The notes beneath the pieces were generated by a model. The model did not search any database and was not told the origin of the DNA. It saw only the letters and a list, made by a program, of their open reading frames with translations. The translations under genes and the position numbers were made by a program. This document shows positions 1-5,811 of a DNA stretch of 44,050 bases, piece by piece. Position 1 is the first letter of the stretch, and the number at the start of each line of letters is the position of its first letter. The stretch is taken from the IMG/VR virus record IMGVR_UViG_3300020215_000024, positions 1 to 44,050 of that record. One strand, 5' to 3'. Origin of the DNA: a virus.

Positions 1-98
1 AGGGTTCTGTGGATAACTTTACGTCTAAGGCTCACGTCGCTCAAAGGTGCCTTTGCGTTAAATTCTGCACTATAATTTAAATCCGCCCAGTTTTTCAT
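1..98 (-). CDS. Lysozyme-like protein, N-terminal fragment (duplicate of right-end copy)
   Basis: This is the first 32 or so codons of the 241-residue gene that is complete at 43296-44021, repeated because the contig overlaps itself. The start codon is the ATG complementary to 96-98, preceded by GAGG at a spacing of 10 nt. It lies one base after the stop of the upstream HTH gene, so the two are cotranscribed. It should be merged with the right-end copy when the genome is circularised. Confidence 0.9.
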   Translation of the reverse strand, partial: MKNWADLNYSAEFNAKAPLSDVSLRRKVIHRT

Positions 99-127
99 GC
101 TATTGAAACCTCGGCATCCTTTTTAAC
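1..127. repeat. 127-bp terminal direct repeat, left copy
   Basis: Bases 1-127 are identical to 43924-44050. The exact 127-bp length matches the overlap left by a de Bruijn assembler closing a circle at k=127, so it more likely marks a circular assembly than a real packaged terminal repeat. The repeat interrupts the lysozyme-like gene, whose N-terminus appears in both copies. Confidence 0.95.
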
Positions 128-342
128 TTATCCACATAGAGGCGATAGTCCTTAAGACGCGAATAATTCTTTTCGTCAGGGGAGAAGTAGCCATAATACC
201 AGTTATAAATGGTCTGTCTCTCGACCTTTAAGTCCTTGGCCATTTGGTACTTGCTCACAACACCCATCTCAAGAATCTCGCGCACAAGGTCATTTCCCGC
301 CTTGTACCCTTTTTTCATACCCTCAATAATCATATAACCCAT
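100..342 (-). CDS. Helix-turn-helix DNA-binding protein
   Basis: This 80-residue protein has a helix-turn-helix at about residues 27-48, with the pattern MAKDLKVERQTIYNW typical of Cro/XRE-like or transposase-type HTH folds. It is probably a phage transcription regulator. The ATG has AAAGGA five bases upstream. It is the first gene behind a strong promoter (426-454) and lies one base ahead of the lysozyme-like gene, so it heads the long leftward operon that crosses the contig junction. Targets are unknown; candidates are the repeats at 5384-5425 and 43831-43864. Confidence 0.6.
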   Translation of the reverse strand: MGYMIIEGMKKGYKAGNDLVREILEMGVVSKYQMAKDLKVERQTIYNWYYGYFSPDEKNYSRLKDYRLYVDKLKRMPRFQ

Positions 343-360
343 AATCGTCCTTTATCTCAG

Positions 361-415
361 CAGGGAACCCGGTACACCCCGGCGCGTCCCTTGCTCAATC
401 GTCAGGCTTTCCCTG
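361..415 (-). other. Structured 5' leader of the HTH operon
   Basis: Between the promoter and the HTH start codon the leader contains the inverted repeat CAGGGAA (361-367) and TTCCCTG (409-415), with an inner CCGG/CCGG pair at 369-372 and 379-382. A folded leader could affect early translation or elongation. There is no T-run, so it is not a simple terminator. Confidence 0.4.
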
Positions 416-425
416 AACAAGACCA

Positions 426-454
426 ATGATAACTTTTACTCATCCTCTTGTCAA
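426..454 (-). promoter_or_regulatory. Sigma70-type promoter for the HTH/lysin operon
   Basis: Read on the minus strand, TTGACA (449-454) is followed by a 17-bp spacer and TATCAT (426-431). It is the strongest promoter at the head of the long leftward operon that runs through position 1 into the right end of the contig. The leader is about 75 nt. Confidence 0.8.
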
Positions 455-509
455 CACTATTTTCGGATTTTTTTTAAATAAACTTGAGGGGAGATTTGTA
501 TAGGGAAAA

Positions 510-743
510 TCAAGCCTTGCTTTGGTTCCTGTGATAAAGATCGCTCATAATTTCTGGAAACCAAAGATGATCCTCATCCTTAACTTGAAATAAGCCGCCC
601 GGATTTTCGGAGTCACTTTTAACAAGCCAGCCTTCCGGAGTGTAAGAAACGAAAAAAGCTAAGCCTCTTTTAAACTGATAATCATCAAAAATACTCTTTG
701 CTTCAAAATATTCGGGCTCAATCCTGTACCAAACTGCTTTCAT
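510..743 (-). CDS. Small hypothetical phage protein
   Basis: This 77-residue protein begins MKAVWYRIEPEYFEAK and is rich in aromatic residues; I do not recognise it. I chose the ATG at 743 because AAGGA lies six bases upstream. A TTG further out (767) extends the frame but would overlap the long palindrome at 766-808. It lies downstream of repA, separated from it by the palindrome and repeat region. Confidence 0.6.
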   Translation of the reverse strand: MKAVWYRIEPEYFEAKSIFDDYQFKRGLAFFVSYTPEGWLVKSDSENPGGLFQVKDEDHLWFPEIMSDLYHRNQSKA

Positions 744-765
744 TTTCATTTCCTTCCTCAACTCC

Positions 766-808
766 AAAATGGCGTATGGTATATATATATACCTATACGC
801 ACCATTTT
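766..808. repeat. 43-bp AT-rich near-perfect palindrome
   Basis: The arms read AAAATGG, CGTAT and GGTATATA, returning as TATATACC, ATACG and CCATTTT, with a perfect 16-bp core (778-793) of alternating TA. It can extrude as a cruciform or fold as a hairpin in RNA. It sits directly beside four inverted TAGTCCTAY repeats downstream of repA, which suggests the melting region of a replication origin. A role as an operator of the downstream gene is also possible. Confidence 0.8.
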
Positions 809-821
809 AGGGTTGTTTGGC

Positions 822-983
822 TAGTCCTACCTGACCAAGTTTCCCTACAAGGCCATAGGACTAATTATCTTCTTTAGTTTCAATGGGTTCCGTTAATTGC
901 GCCGATACGATTTTTGTATCCGCGCTTTCAGTGGTAGTGGATAGTCCTACGGTGTTCACTTTTTCAGGGTGCTGTAGGACTAG
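822..983. repeat. Two inverted pairs of TAGTCCTAY repeats (candidate origin)
   Basis: Four copies of a 9-mer occur: TAGTCCTAC at 822-830 and 942-950, and its inverse at 855-863 (one mismatch) and 974-982. They form two inverted pairs with nearly equal spacers of 24 and 23 bp. The first pair encloses TTTCCCTAC (840-848), which recurs near the repA promoter. The array spans the last codons of repA and its 3' flank, next to an AT-rich palindrome. That is the expected arrangement of an origin bound by the adjacent Rep protein. This role is inferred. Confidence 0.6.
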
Positions 984-1934
984 TTTTTTGAGGCAAGAAA
1001 ACTCTTCATTTACGAGCCTGCAAACGGTGGATTTATTGATCCCTGTTTTCTGACTAACGACATACAAGGACTCGCCGGGGAAGTGGCTCATTCTGGTATA
1101 AATTGACCGGGCCAGGGGATTATCTTTAATCTCTTCCGGTAACATTTCAAGCCCTTCAATCTCAGCCTTATCATTAGTGACAGCCTGATAGTACAGATGC
1201 CTTAATGGCTTCTTACGCATGAAGCAACGGGCGTGCATATAGCGTTTATCAAGCGGATCGGGCTTCTTCGGTGCCTTGGCCCATTCAATCCCGATGCAGA
1301 AGTCCCACGCGCTATCAAGATCAACGCTTCCGTTAAGCCAACTTGCCGACGATTCCTTATTCCTTTTTTCATTCTTCTGACTATGATGGTTAAGCGCAAT
1401 CGTGCAATCGTTCTCCTCATAAATCAATTTCAGCTTATTCATGATCGGGGACGTATCCTTACTTTGCTGAATATCTTTACCGCCCGTCGTGCGCAAGAGG
1501 GGATCAATGTTGCAAAATACAGGCTTAATCTCTTTAATGTCCTGTTCAAGAATCTTGAGATCCTCGGGCATATTAAGACTCCGGGCTTTCGACACCTTAA
1601 ACCCCGGAATCCTTTTACCTTTACAAAGCCGCCTAAAATAAACAATCTGATCATCAATGCTTTCATCAATATTGACCACAAGCACCGGGCCTTGAATCAA
1701 CACCTTATTTCCCAAGAACGGTTCTCCTGTAATAATCGAGTAAGCCATCTGCCGAAAATAAACGCTCTTGCCGCCGTGGGGGGAATTAGAACCTTTGGGG
1801 AGTCCTGCGATAAATCCGAAGCCCTTCGGGAGAACATTCTCAATAATCCACTTATCCTCTTCCGGCTTCGGATCGTAATCAGCGGAGTCATAATACCCGT
1901 ATCCGCTTAACTGCATAATTGGAGTTTCTGTCAT
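861..1934 (-). CDS. RepA-like replicative helicase / AAA ATPase
   Basis: This 357-residue protein resembles RecA-fold hexameric helicases of the RepA/AAA_25 type used by phages and plasmids to start replication. The P-loop lies at residues 44-57 (G-L-P-K-G ... G-G-K-S) but carries an unusual five-residue insert, SNSPH, before GGKS. A Walker B-like strand (VFCNIDPLL, D144) and a conserved NHHSQK segment (182-187) follow. A C-terminal helix-turn-helix sits at about 289-310 (VVSQKTGINKSTVCRLV) and could bind the adjacent repeats. It is expressed from its own promoter (2086-2114) through a folded leader. No polymerase is encoded, so it probably recruits host replication proteins. Confidence 0.75.
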   Translation of the reverse strand: MTETPIMQLSGYGYYDSADYDPKPEEDKWIIENVLPKGFGFIAGLPKGSNSPHGGKSVYFRQMAYSIITGEPFLGNKVLIQGPVLVVNIDESIDDQIVYFRRLCKGKRIPGFKVSKARSLNMPEDLKILEQDIKEIKPVFCNIDPLLRTTGGKDIQQSKDTSPIMNKLKLIYEENDCTIALNHHSQKNEKRNKESSASWLNGSVDLDSAWDFCIGIEWAKAPKKPDPLDKRYMHARCFMRKKPLRHLYYQAVTNDKAEIEGLEMLPEEIKDNPLARSIYTRMSHFPGESLYVVSQKTGINKSTVCRLVNEEFSCLKKLVLQHPEKVNTVGLSTTTESADTKIVSAQLTEPIETKEDN

Positions 1935-1954
1935 ACATCACGCTTTCTTAAAGG

Positions 1955-2026
1955 CCTGCCAGCCCGTGTCTATTGCGGTAGGTAGGTGTTGTGCCTAGTG
2001 TCCGAAGACACCACGGGACTGACAGG
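1955..2026 (-). ncRNA. Structured repA leader RNA (three-way junction)
   Basis: In the repA 5' leader, read on the minus strand, a closing stem of about 14 bp pairs CCTGTCAGTCCCGTG with CACGGGCTGGCAGG, with one bulge and one G-U pair. Inside are a GTGTC-TTCG-GACAC hairpin, a classic ultra-stable C(UUCG)G tetraloop, and a weaker TAGG...CCTA hairpin. The element ends about 20 nt before the repA start. It could be a cis-regulatory RNA controlling replication initiator synthesis, or a binding site for it. I match it to no known riboswitch family. Confidence 0.6.
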
Positions 2027-2085
2027 TTAAAATTTATTAATAAAACTGTGATTTTCGCAATAGATTAAGCGACACAACGGCTTAT

Positions 2086-2114
2086 ATTGTATGACGTAGG
2101 GGAAACCCTGTCAA
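2086..2114 (-). promoter_or_regulatory. repA promoter
   Basis: On the minus strand TTGACA (2109-2114), a 17-bp spacer and TACAAT (2086-2091) form a near-consensus sigma70 promoter. Transcription should start near 2079, leaving a leader of about 145 nt that contains the structured RNA at 1955-2026. Confidence 0.8.
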
Positions 2115-2135
2115 ATTTCTAGACCATTTCCCTAC
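2096..2135. promoter_or_regulatory. Candidate operator flanking the repA -35 box
   Basis: GTAGGGGAAA (2096-2105) and TTTCCCTAC (2127-2135) form an inverted repeat that brackets the TTGACA of the repA promoter. TTTCCCTAC occurs again inside the candidate origin (840-848), and a 15-bp stretch including GTAGGGGAAA recurs at 43711-43725. Binding by RepA (autoregulation) or by the neighbouring RHH protein is plausible. Confidence 0.45.
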
Positions 2136-2163
2136 AGGGCAAATTGAGGTAGACCGGGGGGAT

Positions 2164-2310
2164 TTACTTCTTGACTTTTAAATACTCATCAATCCAGCGG
2201 GTAACAAGGCCTCTGACCGTAAAACCCTCTTTCTTAAGCTTCTCTTGGAAGCGGTCATACTTTTTTTCTTCAACTTCAACATTAAGACGCACAAGATTTT
2301 CTTTTGCCAT
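2164..2310 (-). CDS. Ribbon-helix-helix regulator (CopG-like)
   Basis: This 48-residue basic protein begins MAKENLVRLNVEVEEKKYD. A short strand (LVRLNVEV) is followed by two helices ending TRWIDEYLKVKK, the layout of ribbon-helix-helix (CopG/Arc-type) DNA-binding proteins. It lies just upstream of the repA promoter in the same direction, a classic position for a copy-number or replication repressor. The -10 box of its promoter ends six bases before the ATG, so the mRNA is probably leaderless. Confidence 0.6.
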   Translation of the reverse strand: MAKENLVRLNVEVEEKKYDRFQEKLKKEGFTVRGLVTRWIDEYLKVKK

Positions 2311-2316
2311 GGAAAA

Positions 2317-2346
2317 ATTTTATCATATTTACTCATGCGGTGTCAA
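2317..2346 (-). promoter_or_regulatory. Promoter of the RHH gene (leaderless)
   Basis: On the minus strand TTGACA (2341-2346), an 18-bp spacer and TAAAAT (2317-2322) lie only 6 bp before the ATG at 2310. Transcription should therefore start at or within one or two bases of the start codon. The -35 box overlaps the stop codon of the upstream 32-residue ORF. Confidence 0.7.
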
Positions 2347-2441
2347 ATTTCCAGACGTGGCCTAATCAAGATTCCCCGCCTCTCATACTCCGCAATCAGC
2401 GCGAGGAGGGCAGGGGGAAGGGTAGACTGGAGGCGGATCAT
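2343..2441 (-). CDS. Short hypothetical protein (32 aa)
   Basis: The ATG overlaps the stop of the upstream gene as ATGA, the usual junction in this genome. The 32-residue product (MIRLQSTLPPALLALIAEYE...) has a hydrophobic helix and a basic tail. I recognise nothing in it. Its support is position and coupling only. Confidence 0.45.
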   Translation of the reverse strand: MIRLQSTLPPALLALIAEYERRGILIRPRLEI

Positions 2442-2710
2442 AAACCTGTATACTCTCCCTTCATGGCGTTATGAATCGTAATCACCGCATCACGCATAAA
2501 AGATTCCGCATCAAGCGGCTGATAGCACATGGGCTTTACCTTATCCACATCTTCAAACTTGAAACAATCATCATAGGAGCCGTCTAAGATTCCTTGCGCA
2601 AGTTCCAGCCTCATGCGCTCCAAGGCAGATTTCTTATCCTTAGCGATTGACTCCAAAAGCGTTGCGGGGCATTCAAATTTCCAACAATAATTATTCACTA
2701 GCTTGCTCAT
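2438..2710 (-). CDS. Hypothetical protein
   Basis: The product has 90 residues, is acidic, and carries scattered cysteines and an aromatic N-terminus (NNYCWKFECP). GGAG lies eight bases before the ATG. It is one of a run of small leftward genes between the two RHH genes. I do not recognise its family. Confidence 0.7.
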   Translation of the reverse strand: MSKLVNNYCWKFECPATLLESIAKDKKSALERMRLELAQGILDGSYDDCFKFEDVDKVKPMCYQPLDAESFMRDAVITIHNAMKGEYTGL

Positions 2711-2723
2711 GTCGTGGGCTCCT

Positions 2724-2957
2724 TTAAGGTTTATAGAGCATCTTGTTAAATGGCTTCATTGCTTTGCGAAAGAATTTGTCTCGTTCTTTTCTGTTACATT
2801 TCGCAACTTTGGCAATATGCCGTAACTGCTGAACGAAAGCCGCGCCAAGCTCCTCGGCTAAGTCCCAATGCTCATCGGCAAATCTCTCACTATCTTTCAT
2901 GCTATTAATGCGAGTAACAGCCGCTTGAATTGCTTTGTGTACTTTTCTCGATTGCAT
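2724..2957 (-). CDS. Hypothetical basic helical protein
   Basis: The product has 77 residues, is lysine and arginine rich and predicted mostly helical (KVHKAIQAAVTRINSM, HIAKVAKCNRKERDKF). AGGAGC precedes the ATG. It may bind nucleic acid given its charge, but this is not shown. It sits 13 bases upstream of the next gene in the leftward operon. Confidence 0.7.
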   Translation of the reverse strand: MQSRKVHKAIQAAVTRINSMKDSERFADEHWDLAEELGAAFVQQLRHIAKVAKCNRKERDKFFRKAMKPFNKMLYKP

Positions 2958-2966
2958 AGGGCTCCT

Positions 2967-3146
2967 TTAGCGTGTCGAATTACAAAACATTTCAAATCGT
3001 TGCTTGCACTTTGTTGAGCAGTACCAATAGAACTTGCGGCGAGGCTTAGTCAGCCGCTTGTTGCATCCACGACATTCCGGGCCTTTAGTAACAAGCTCTC
3101 GGCAATACCGCTTGAATGCCTTTTCACCCTTTGAAAGCTTTTTCAT
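2967..3146 (-). CDS. Zinc-finger microprotein
   Basis: This 59-residue, very basic protein has two cysteine pairs (CRGCNKRL and YCSTKCKQ) separated by a basic stretch, consistent with a single zinc finger that binds nucleic acid. AAAGGAG lies upstream of the ATG. The ATG-started frame ends at TAA nine bases before the next gene start. It resembles small DksA/HNH-like zinc proteins only loosely. Confidence 0.6.
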   Translation of the reverse strand: MKKLSKGEKAFKRYCRELVTKGPECRGCNKRLTKPRRKFYWYCSTKCKQRFEMFCNSTR

Positions 3147-3170
3147 ATCTTGGGGCTCCTTTAGCGGGGG

Positions 3171-3299
3171 TTATCCGTTAACACAATATTGTTTAGCTTC
3201 TTCTTCAGTGTTGAATTCAGCAACAACGGGCGCAATCTCGGGATGCCCGACTTGCCACTTTCTCCAAAAGTTATTAAATTTAATCGTGTATCCGTTCAT
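3171..3299 (-). CDS. Short hypothetical protein (42 aa)
   Basis: I chose the ATG at 3299 because GGAGG lies four bases upstream; the longer frame overlaps the preceding gene extensively. The product begins MNGYTIKFNNFWRKWQVG and ends with EEEAKQYCVNG, the shape of a small phage alpha/beta protein. A protein of similar design (a strand followed by an EAKQFL-type helix) is encoded at 4244-4525, so the two may be distant paralogues. Confidence 0.6.
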   Translation of the reverse strand: MNGYTIKFNNFWRKWQVGHPEIAPVVAEFNTEEEAKQYCVNG

Positions 3300-3330
3300 G
3301 GTGCCTCCGTTCTTTGTGGGTTGGGGGAAA

Positions 3331-3762
3331 TTAGTTAGTTCTGTAAATAAAATATTCGCCTTCTTCAATCTCTTCAAAGTCATAAGGTGCGAGGAAATGA
3401 CCTCTTCCATCTGCGCTAATAGCGGCTTCAACAAATTCCTCAAGGCCGCAAGTTTTCTCAACAAGCGAAAGAATGAAATCGTTCGCACCCTCACAAGATT
3501 TTTCCTGCATATGTTTCAGCGATTCTTCACCAGACGCATCAAGGCCGCATTCCGAGATAATAAATGACGCATTGAAGGCCCATAAGGAATCTTTGATTTG
3601 TTCTTTTGCGGCTTCGTCGGCTTCTTCATCGGTTAAAACTAGGTATTCTTCACGGCCTACTTCAAAGCGATTATCATCAATTTCTTGCACTTCATCTTTA
3701 TCCACGCCTAAATATTTCACAAGGGCTTCCAGTTTCGTCTGTTTTTTGATATTCTTCTTCAT
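3331..3762 (-). CDS. Conserved-looking phage protein of unknown function
   Basis: This 143-residue acidic protein has a central EYLVLTDEEADEAAKE segment followed by SLWAFNASFI. I recall similar segments in small proteins of other tailed phages, but no function is known to me. It carries no catalytic motif I can name. The start is the first ATG of the frame; the SD is weak (GGAG 14 nt upstream). It follows a strong hairpin (3799-3829) in the leftward transcript. Confidence 0.75.
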   Translation of the reverse strand: MKKNIKKQTKLEALVKYLGVDKDEVQEIDDNRFEVGREEYLVLTDEEADEAAKEQIKDSLWAFNASFIISECGLDASGEESLKHMQEKSCEGANDFILSLVEKTCGLEEFVEAAISADGRGHFLAPYDFEEIEEGEYFIYRTN

Positions 3763-3798
3763 GGTTTGCCGCGCTCCAATCGCGGTAGACTGCTTGGC

Positions 3799-3829
3799 CC
3801 CCTGTCTCTAGCGCTAACTAGGGCAGGGG
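3799..3829 (-). other. Intergenic RNA hairpin
   Basis: CCCCTG (3799-3804) pairs with CAGGGG (3824-3829), and an inner CTAG/CTAG pair continues the stem. It lies between two leftward genes (ends 3845, starts 3762). There is no T-run, so it looks like an mRNA processing or stability hairpin rather than a terminator. Confidence 0.5.
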
Positions 3830-3844
3830 TATTTAGTTAAACTC

Positions 3845-3997
3845 TCACTCCCACACCGGGATACTTTTGAACCTCTCCATGATCTCCTGATCCGTCCCGC
3901 TAATCCTGATACTGTACTTAGCCGCATAGGCCTTAATTTCCTCAATCGTGCGGGCGTTCCTCCGATCAGCCTTCATCTCATCTTGTTTGGCGATCAT
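3845..3997 (-). CDS. Short hypothetical protein (50 aa)
   Basis: The ATG overlaps the upstream stop as ATGA. The product (MIAKQDEMKADRRNARTIEE...) is charged, with a helix then a short strand (YSIRISG) and another helix. I do not recognise it. Confidence 0.6.
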   Translation of the reverse strand: MIAKQDEMKADRRNARTIEEIKAYAAKYSIRISGTDQEIMERFKSIPVWE

Positions 3998-4251
3998 GGA
4001 TTATTCTTAAGCTTATCTTTGATATTCTGAATTGTTAAAATCGCATCATGTTCATTATCAATTGTTTTATACATACATCCGGAATGTACAACAATTTCAA
4101 CGTGATAAGGTCTTTCCATGAGTTCAAGCAGGGACTCAAGTTTATTTTGTGTCCGTTTCGTAATCGCTCCGTAACGCTCAAGCCTCTTTTCAATCGAGCT
4201 GGGCTTGTGCGGGTTTCCTTCTGCCATCGCTGTTCTTTTAATTTTAATCAT
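3994..4251 (-). CDS. Hypothetical protein
   Basis: The product has 85 residues with a basic N-terminus (RLERYGAITKRTQNKLES), a central strand segment HVEIVVHSGCMY and a helical tail. GGGAGA lies six bases before the ATG, which overlaps the preceding stop by 8 nt. The function is unknown. Confidence 0.65.
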   Translation of the reverse strand: MIKIKRTAMAEGNPHKPSSIEKRLERYGAITKRTQNKLESLLELMERPYHVEIVVHSGCMYKTIDNEHDAILTIQNIKDKLKNNP

Positions 4252-4525
4252 TTATTTTCTCCCATCCCTTTTCAGTTTCGTAATACGTTGCAATGCGGCT
4301 TGATTCATAATAAGCAGGGAAGGGCATTTTACCGTCGGGCCATATTTCATATTCCACGATCTGTCCATTACAAACGCCTTCGCCTTTACCGTCGTAGCTC
4401 GTAAGCCCATCACTGAGAAATTGTTTCGCCTCATCTAAAGTCCAAAACCTTTTAATCTCGGGCTCATCCTCGGGCTTTGTCGTGTATTCAACCATGAATA
4501 GCTTAATTGTCTTCACGCGCATCAT
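4244..4525 (-). CDS. Hypothetical protein
   Basis: The product has 93 residues, a hydrophobic beta N-terminus (IKLFMVEYT) and a helix LDEAKQFLSDG. It is small, acidic and rich in aromatics. GGAGAGGGAGA precedes the paired ATG codons. I do not recognise a family; the strand-helix layout resembles 3171-3299. Confidence 0.7.
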   Translation of the reverse strand: MMRVKTIKLFMVEYTTKPEDEPEIKRFWTLDEAKQFLSDGLTSYDGKGEGVCNGQIVEYEIWPDGKMPFPAYYESSRIATYYETEKGWEKIND

Positions 4526-4543
4526 TCTCCCTCTCCTTTGTGA

Positions 4544-4954
4544 TTACTGAATCTTGCTTGCTTTATATTCTTCGATAAACTTCTTGCGATTAATTCCAAT
4601 ATTAGCTTTGGATTGACTGTAATAACTAGAGCCAATATTCAGAATGGGCTTAAAGTGTTCCGTGAATAATCTTTCATACTCACCAAGCTTATCTCCGTCA
4701 CAATCGATAGCCGTTGCTCTGATCTCAATTTTGTTTTTATCAAGCGCATTGCATATTGCCGCTAAATAAAAGTTCTCGCTGATAGTAAACATTTTTTTAA
4801 ACGCTCTAAAGGCTCTCTGCTTAACGTTGATTGATGCGCCAACATATAGGCAAACTTTAATTCTGCCATAAGTATGATAGATGCCGTAAACGCCAACGGT
4901 TATATCGCATTTATCACCCTTACGATATCTCGAACTCCATTTAATTTCATTCAT
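4544..4954 (-). CDS. GIY-YIG nuclease domain protein
   Basis: This 136-residue protein has the hallmarks of the GIY-YIG fold: G-I-Y near the N-terminus (in VGVYGIYHTY), then CLYVGAS (YVG replacing YIG), a following VKQR arginine, and a late glutamate segment GEYERLFTEHFKPILN. The domain fills the whole protein, as in free-standing phage and homing-type endonucleases. I prefer the ATG at 4954, with GAGG five bases upstream, over the ATG at 4984, which has none. It could degrade host DNA, act in recombination or be a selfish element. It is the first gene after the RHH gene at 5018. Confidence 0.7.
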   Translation of the reverse strand: MNEIKWSSRYRKGDKCDITVGVYGIYHTYGRIKVCLYVGASINVKQRAFRAFKKMFTISENFYLAAICNALDKNKIEIRATAIDCDGDKLGEYERLFTEHFKPILNIGSSYYSQSKANIGINRKKFIEEYKASKIQ

Positions 4955-5017
4955 AATCGCCTCGCTCATACATACTTTATACATGATCTATTCATGATGC
5001 GCAAGTAAAAAAAGAGA

Positions 5018-5170
5018 TTATTTTTTGCCCATGATTTGGCGGCTGATCTCGACCATATGAGACCTAATGAAATCAGACAGGGAAGCGAAGCCTTTGACCT
5101 CTTTGGCTTTGTCCATAAGTTCCCGCTCATCCTTATTCACCAAGAATTGTATAGGCGTTTTTCTTTCCAT
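5018..5170 (-). CDS. Ribbon-helix-helix repressor-like protein
   Basis: This 50-residue protein begins MERKTPIQFLVNKDERELMD and continues FASLSDFIRSHMVEI. An N-terminal strand, a helix with a DERELM core and the SLSDFIR turn are typical of ribbon-helix-helix regulators. It is divergent from the late promoter at 5397-5425, with repeats between, the normal position of a phage switch repressor. Its own promoter ends six bases before the ATG, indicating a leaderless mRNA. Confidence 0.7.
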   Translation of the reverse strand: MERKTPIQFLVNKDERELMDKAKEVKGFASLSDFIRSHMVEISRQIMGKK

Positions 5171-5176
5171 AGAGAT

Positions 5177-5205
5177 ATTATCGTCAATGGTTCATGAAAT
5201 ATCAA
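5177..5205 (-). promoter_or_regulatory. Promoter of the RHH gene and left operon (leaderless)
   Basis: On the minus strand TTGATA (5200-5205), a 17-bp spacer and GATAAT (5177-5182) are followed by six bases and the ATG of the RHH gene. This is the likely start of the leftward operon 5170 to 2343. Confidence 0.65.
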
Positions 5206-5319
5206 GGGTTATTTTAGGCCTCATAATAGCCCTCACTTAATCCCGAGGTATCCAAGGTGCCTATCGTGCCGATCCTCGCTCTAATAGCCTCTAATGCGTA
5301 AATTTGGCCATCGTAGCTC

Positions 5320-5433
5320 TAGTATGCCAAGTGATTATCCCATACTATTAGTTGTGCCCCTGTCAGGCTTAATCCCCACATCTTGTAGTGTAACCCTTGA
5401 CAAGACCCCATATGTAGTGTAATGTATTACATT
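5320..5433. promoter_or_regulatory. Repeat-bearing regulatory gap between divergent arms
   Basis: The gap 5171-5493 holds no gene I can support. It contains TAGTATG (5320-5326) inverted to CATACTA (5341-5347), a direct repeat TGTAGTGTAA at 5384-5393 and 5413-5422 (29 bp apart, nearly three helical turns), and the palindrome TGTAAT-GT-ATTACA just after the second copy. These bracket and overlap the late promoter, so they are good candidate operators for the divergent RHH protein. Confidence 0.5.
5397..5425 (+). promoter_or_regulatory. Rightward promoter of the packaging/late arm
   Basis: TTGACA (5397-5402), a 17-bp spacer and TAATGT (5420-5425). The second TGTAGTGTAA repeat and a TGTAAT/ATTACA palindrome overlap the -10 box. 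The first gene begins about 65 bp downstream. Confidence 0.75.
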
Positions 5434-5493
5434 GTAATACCGATATGTTTCTAACTTATCCTTAACTAGAGCCCAAGCTTATGAGCCTTAAAA

Positions 5494-5811
5494 TTGGATA
5501 GACGGCCCGGTCGAGTAGGGCGCAAGTCCCACTATCACGAACTCAACGTAGCCGAAATCCTCAAGTTATCTGAGAAGACCGTGCGTGAATGTCTCGAGGA
5601 TAAATCGGTGCCCATCCAGACACGCGCTGAACTTGGGATGAAGTTTATAAGTAAGCACTTGCCGGATAAGGTTAGTGTCTCAATGACTCAATTTAATTTA
5701 TCCGAGACCACGATTAACCGCATCCTGTCCCTGATGGAATCAGAAAATCCCAAAATTATTCAGGTCGAACCCACTACTAATAGTGTGCCGCAAATAACAG
5801 ATGAGGGTTGA
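5494..5811 (+). CDS. Possible terminase small subunit
   Basis: This 105-residue protein lies at the head of the packaging genes, two or three genes before the large terminase. It has an N-terminal helical DNA-binding-like part (AEILKLSEKTVRECLED) and a segment MKFISKHLPDKVSVS, a pattern I associate with small terminase-like phage proteins. The only usable start in this frame is TTG at 5494, with no clear SD; an ATG at 5481 is in another frame that stops after six codons. Small terminases recognise pac or cos DNA. The assignment rests mostly on position. Confidence 0.5.
   Translation: MDRRPGRVGRKSHYHELNVAEILKLSEKTVRECLEDKSVPIQTRAELGMKFISKHLPDKVSVSMTQFNLSETTINRILSLMESENPKIIQVEPTTNSVPQITDEG

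Noticed and set aside
1233-1910. A 225-residue plus-strand ORF opposite the RepA-like gene
   Set aside because: It lacks a Shine-Dalgarno and recognisable domains, and it is the antisense shadow of a protein with clear ATPase motifs.
3034-3567. A 177-residue plus-strand ORF over the left arm
   Set aside because: It overlaps three leftward genes with good ribosome sites and has no domain.
2438-5170. RHH proteins plus neighbours as toxin-antitoxin pairs
   Set aside because: Neither RHH gene is paired with a recognisable toxin; the partners (a GIY-YIG protein, repA) and the promoter layout fit regulation better.
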